Below are positions 7,698-9,481 of a stretch of 9,481 nt of DNA, in pieces. The DNA lies in the NCBI GenBank assembly GCA_003497555.1, contig DNNS01000438.1, positions 1,378 to 10,858 of the forward strand. The letters run 5' to 3'. Source of the stretch: Spirochaetia bacterium (GTDB taxonomy: Bacteria > Spirochaetota > UBA12135). The notes beneath the pieces are model-generated. The model saw nothing but the letters and a program-made list of their open reading frames with translations, was not told where the DNA came from and ran no database searches. Each line of letters opens with the position of its first letter. Position 1 is the stretch's first letter. The position numbers and the translations under genes are program-made.

Positions 7698-8530
7698 TTT
7701 TTTTCTCCGGAAAACAATTTGGGTCCGGATTTTTTCTGTGTGCTGAAACTTATACCGGCGCGCAGGGCTTCCAGCGGCCAGGTATTTACTCCGGTAATAC
7801 GTTTTTCCATTTCACAGACAGCGGAAACGCGTTCCGAAAATTTGTAACTGAAGCTGAACATGCCGTCTAGTAAAAAATTGCCTCCGTATTCATAGTTAAC
7901 CTGTATCCGCGAAGTCACATAACGTGAAAAATAAATGCTGATTCCGCCGTTAACAGTACCCCGGAAATTTTGTATTCTGCCGGCGGCCAGATTGGCGGCC
8001 GTGATGGAATATTCGGTGCCGAGTATAATGCCGAAAGGAATCTTCGGGATTTTCTGTTCAAGCTGCAGACTGGCGGAAATGTCATTACGAAGATAACGCG
8101 ACAGATCGCGGAAATATTCGGTGAAAGATGAGGGCATGGCATATTCAAAATTAAAATTCAGTAAAAATTTGAGGAAAAAAACAGAGATACCGGCGCCGGG
8201 GCGCAGGGAAAAGGCGTAACGGCTCTCGGTGAGATTTCTGCGCAGGGAAAGTTCATCGCCGGTTTTTTTTTGTTCATAAACGAATGAGGAATCTGCGGTG
8301 AGCAGGAATATTTTTTTTTTAAAAATTCCGCCAAGAGTAAAAAAATGGGAACGTCCTATGGACACGTGAAAGGTATCGTCTGCGCGCGGATTATAGTGTT
8401 TACCCTGGGCATAATAATACCTGGAAAGATCAGCGGTTACGGTGCGGTAAAAAATGCTGCCGCTCAGCATGGAAGCGGAGGAAAAAATAACCTGGGAGGT
8501 TAAAAATAAAAATATAAAAATAGTTTTCAT
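7694..8530 (-). CDS. Exported beta-rich protein, probable outer membrane barrel, function unknown
   Basis: This 278-residue protein begins with a typical signal peptide: Lys at position 2, hydrophobic core IFIFLFL (4-10), and a likely signal peptidase I site after SSA near residue 19. No Cys sits at the cleavage region, so it is not an obvious lipoprotein. The mature part has alternating polar/hydrophobic and aromatic segments typical of antiparallel beta strands, for example around 54-64, 122-131, 165-177, 190-202, 205-215, 223-232 and 256-263. Repeated R/Y/F-rich turns resemble small outer membrane barrels. The last ~14 residues are a hydrophilic Lys-rich tail, unlike barrels that end on an aromatic residue. 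ATG (8530-8528) overlaps the upstream TAA by one base, with only a weak AGG 8 nt before it. The TGA overlaps the lnt start as ATGA. The coding strand holds A10 (8320-8311) and A9 (8271-8263) runs. I do not recognise a family; a periplasmic beta protein is the alternative. Confidence 0.75.
   Translation of the reverse strand: MKTIFIFLFLTSQVIFSSASMLSGSIFYRTVTADLSRYYYAQGKHYNPRADDTFHVSIGRSHFFTLGGIFKKKIFLLTADSSFVYEQKKTGDELSLRRNLTESRYAFSLRPGAGISVFFLKFLLNFNFEYAMPSSFTEYFRDLSRYLRNDISASLQLEQKIPKIPFGIILGTEYSITAANLAAGRIQNFRGTVNGGISIYFSRYVTSRIQVNYEYGGNFLLDGMFSFSYKFSERVSAVCEMEKRITGVNTWPLEALRAGISFSTQKKSGPKLFSGEKK
7705..7708 (-). promoter_or_regulatory. Shine-Dalgarno of lnt
   Basis: GGAG on the minus strand, seven bases before the ATG at 7697, lies inside the 3' end of the upstream barrel-like gene. 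It is the clearest ribosome site in the window together with that of hexokinase. It fixes the lnt start, so lnt can be initiated independently as well as through the ATGA overlap. Confidence 0.75.
8263..8320 (-). repeat. A10 and A9 homopolymer tracts inside the barrel-like gene
   Basis: The coding strand carries ten A at 8320-8311 (codons for K71-K73 and part of I74) and nine A at 8271-8263 (end of Q87, K88, K89, start of T90). Both lie in the first third of the gene, where slippage by one base would truncate the product. Similar 9-base tracts occur in the neighbouring TPR gene (8614-8622 and 9223-9231), so composition alone may explain them. Confidence 0.5.
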
Positions 8531-9481
8531 TAAAACGGCCTGATCGCCAGTCCCTTGATGATAATTTTTTTGGCTTTGATCTGAAATCCTATATAGCGTC
8601 CGAGAATAAAATATTTTTTTTTATTTTCCGGAGGCTGGGCCAGCGCAGGTGTAAAGATAACATCAGCGGTGGCAGTGTAATTGCCGTTTTCTTCAATTGT
8701 AAAGCTGAATTTGGTTTTTACGCTGCTGTGTTCGACCTGCGAGGCTACACCTGCATATTTGATGAAAATATTTTTATTTTCGTCGTTTTTGGTAATTTCA
8801 TCTATACGCTGTTCAAAGGTGAAATCTTCAAAATTGGGTTCGGGAATATATCTGGAAAGCAGGTTGAATTTTTCTTTGATCAGTATATTAGCATCAGATT
8901 GAATTACCCGGTTAAAAATAATAATCGCTTCATTGATTCTGCGTTTTTTTATGCAGGTTTTCATATTATTGAAATAACGAACCAGTTCGCTGCTTTTGGG
9001 CCCGGCTTTGGGTTCGTCAAAAAGCATTATTTCTTCCATGGAGCGCAGGGTTTCGGTATCCGGAAGCGGGGCGTTACCGGAAACAATCTGTAAATCAGCT
9101 GATTGTTTTTTCTTAAAAATATCAGCTATTCCGGGATTTTTAAAATAATACAGGCCGAAAGTCAGCAGAGAAATAATGATCAGTGAAACAGCCAGAGCCG
9201 GGCGGAAGGGTCCCAGGATATGAAAAAAAAAGGATAACCGGTAGAAAAACGACGGGTTGCTGATAAAATAAAGCGGACTTTTTTCCAGAACCAGCTGTTC
9301 GATTTTTTCGGTTTTTTTCAGTTTCTGCAGGAGGTTTTTAATAAAGTAGTTGTCAGGATCCAGTTTTAAAATTCTTGCGTATTTACCAAGTGCAATATGG
9401 GTACGTGAATTCCAGAGATCAAGATAAGGCGAGGCAAGCAGCGCTTCGCAGTTGTAATGATTATAGCCAAGCGCCCTGGCC
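8530..9481 (-). CDS. TPR-like single-span membrane protein, 3' part (5' end outside window)
   Basis: The frame is open from the right edge (last full codon 9480-9478) to TAA at 8532-8530, giving 316 visible residues. The ATG at 9039-9037 is internal (visible residue 148), because the codons before it encode sensible protein without a stop. Visible residues about 1-60 look like tetratricopeptide helices, including ALGKYARILKLDPDN (residues 30-44), the usual end of one TPR and start of the next. One hydrophobic membrane span lies at about 94-112 (core LAVSLIIISLLTFGLYYF), followed by a Lys-rich stretch at 122-125. Residues about 160-205 are helical and charged. The last ~80 residues are beta-rich with a KKK at the A9 tract near 8614-8622. 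TPRs usually mediate protein-protein contacts, so a membrane-anchored scaffold is likely; whether the TPRs face the cytoplasm is inference. The stop overlaps the next start by one base (TAATG), implying translational coupling. The C-terminal domain is not recognised. Confidence 0.8.
   Translation of the reverse strand, partial: ARALGYNHYNCEALLASPYLDLWNSRTHIALGKYARILKLDPDNYFIKNLLQKLKKTEKIEQLVLEKSPLYFISNPSFFYRLSFFFHILGPFRPALAVSLIIISLLTFGLYYFKNPGIADIFKKKQSADLQIVSGNAPLPDTETLRSMEEIMLFDEPKAGPKSSELVRYFNNMKTCIKKRRINEAIIIFNRVIQSDANILIKEKFNLLSRYIPEPNFEDFTFEQRIDEITKNDENKNIFIKYAGVASQVEHSSVKTKFSFTIEENGNYTATADVIFTPALAQPPENKKKYFILGRYIGFQIKAKKIIIKGLAIRPF

Larger units (their letters stand above)
40..9481 (-). 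other. Six-gene co-directional operon
   Basis: All six genes lie on the minus strand. Junctions from upstream to downstream are: TAATG one-base overlap at 8530, ATGA four-base overlap at 7694-7697, eight-base overlap at 6075-6082, 18-base gap at 3329-3346 and 16-base gap at 2014-2029. No junction can hold a promoter or terminator of ordinary size. The operon promoter would be beyond the right edge. One transcript is therefore likely, although internal promoters inside long genes cannot be excluded by eye. Confidence 0.8.

Noticed and set aside
8530..9039. A complete 169-residue gene starting at the ATG at 9039
   Set aside because: The same frame is open for 147 further codons to the window edge and encodes a membrane span and TPR-like helices, so this start is internal.

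Overview
The window is one tightly packed run of six genes, all on the minus strand, so transcription goes from high to low coordinates. Gaps are 18 bases or less and three junctions overlap, which looks like a single operon entering from beyond the right edge and possibly ending near the left edge. No RNA gene, mobile element, CRISPR array, attachment site or origin is visible, and no gene-free stretch exceeds about 40 bases. The organism is not named by the sequence. A eukaryotic-type hexokinase, apolipoprotein N-acyltransferase, an outer-membrane-barrel-like protein and AAA/TTT-rich coding fit a Gram-negative-type bacterium, most plausibly a spirochaete related to Treponema/Spirochaeta. That assignment is an inference.

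Layout in transcription order. (1) 9481-8530: 3' part of a gene for a TPR-like, single-membrane-span protein. The frame stays open to the window edge, so the first in-frame ATG (9039) is internal. (2) 8530-7694: an exported, beta-rich, probably outer-membrane protein of unknown function. (3) 7697-6075: Lnt, which adds the third acyl chain to lipoproteins. (4) 6082-3347: a class I adenylate cyclase whose five known essential active-site residues are all present. (5) 3328-2030: a eukaryotic-type hexokinase that lacks two of the usual glucose-contact residues. (6) 2013-40: a soluble three-part protein with an N-terminal GNAT acetyltransferase domain, a histidine kinase core and an unrecognised C-terminal domain of about 280 residues.

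Functionally the operon splits in two. The upstream half concerns the envelope: a membrane TPR protein, a candidate outer membrane barrel and lipoprotein maturation. The downstream half combines cAMP synthesis, glucose phosphorylation and a cytosolic histidine kinase. Co-transcription of cyclase, sugar kinase and GNAT-kinase suggests a link between sugar entry, acetyl-CoA or acyl state and second-messenger or phosphorelay signalling, but only the gene order supports this. The most novel items are the GNAT-histidine kinase fusion with its uncharacterised tail, the class I cyclase in a setting that does not look gammaproteobacterial, and the altered glucose pocket of the hexokinase.
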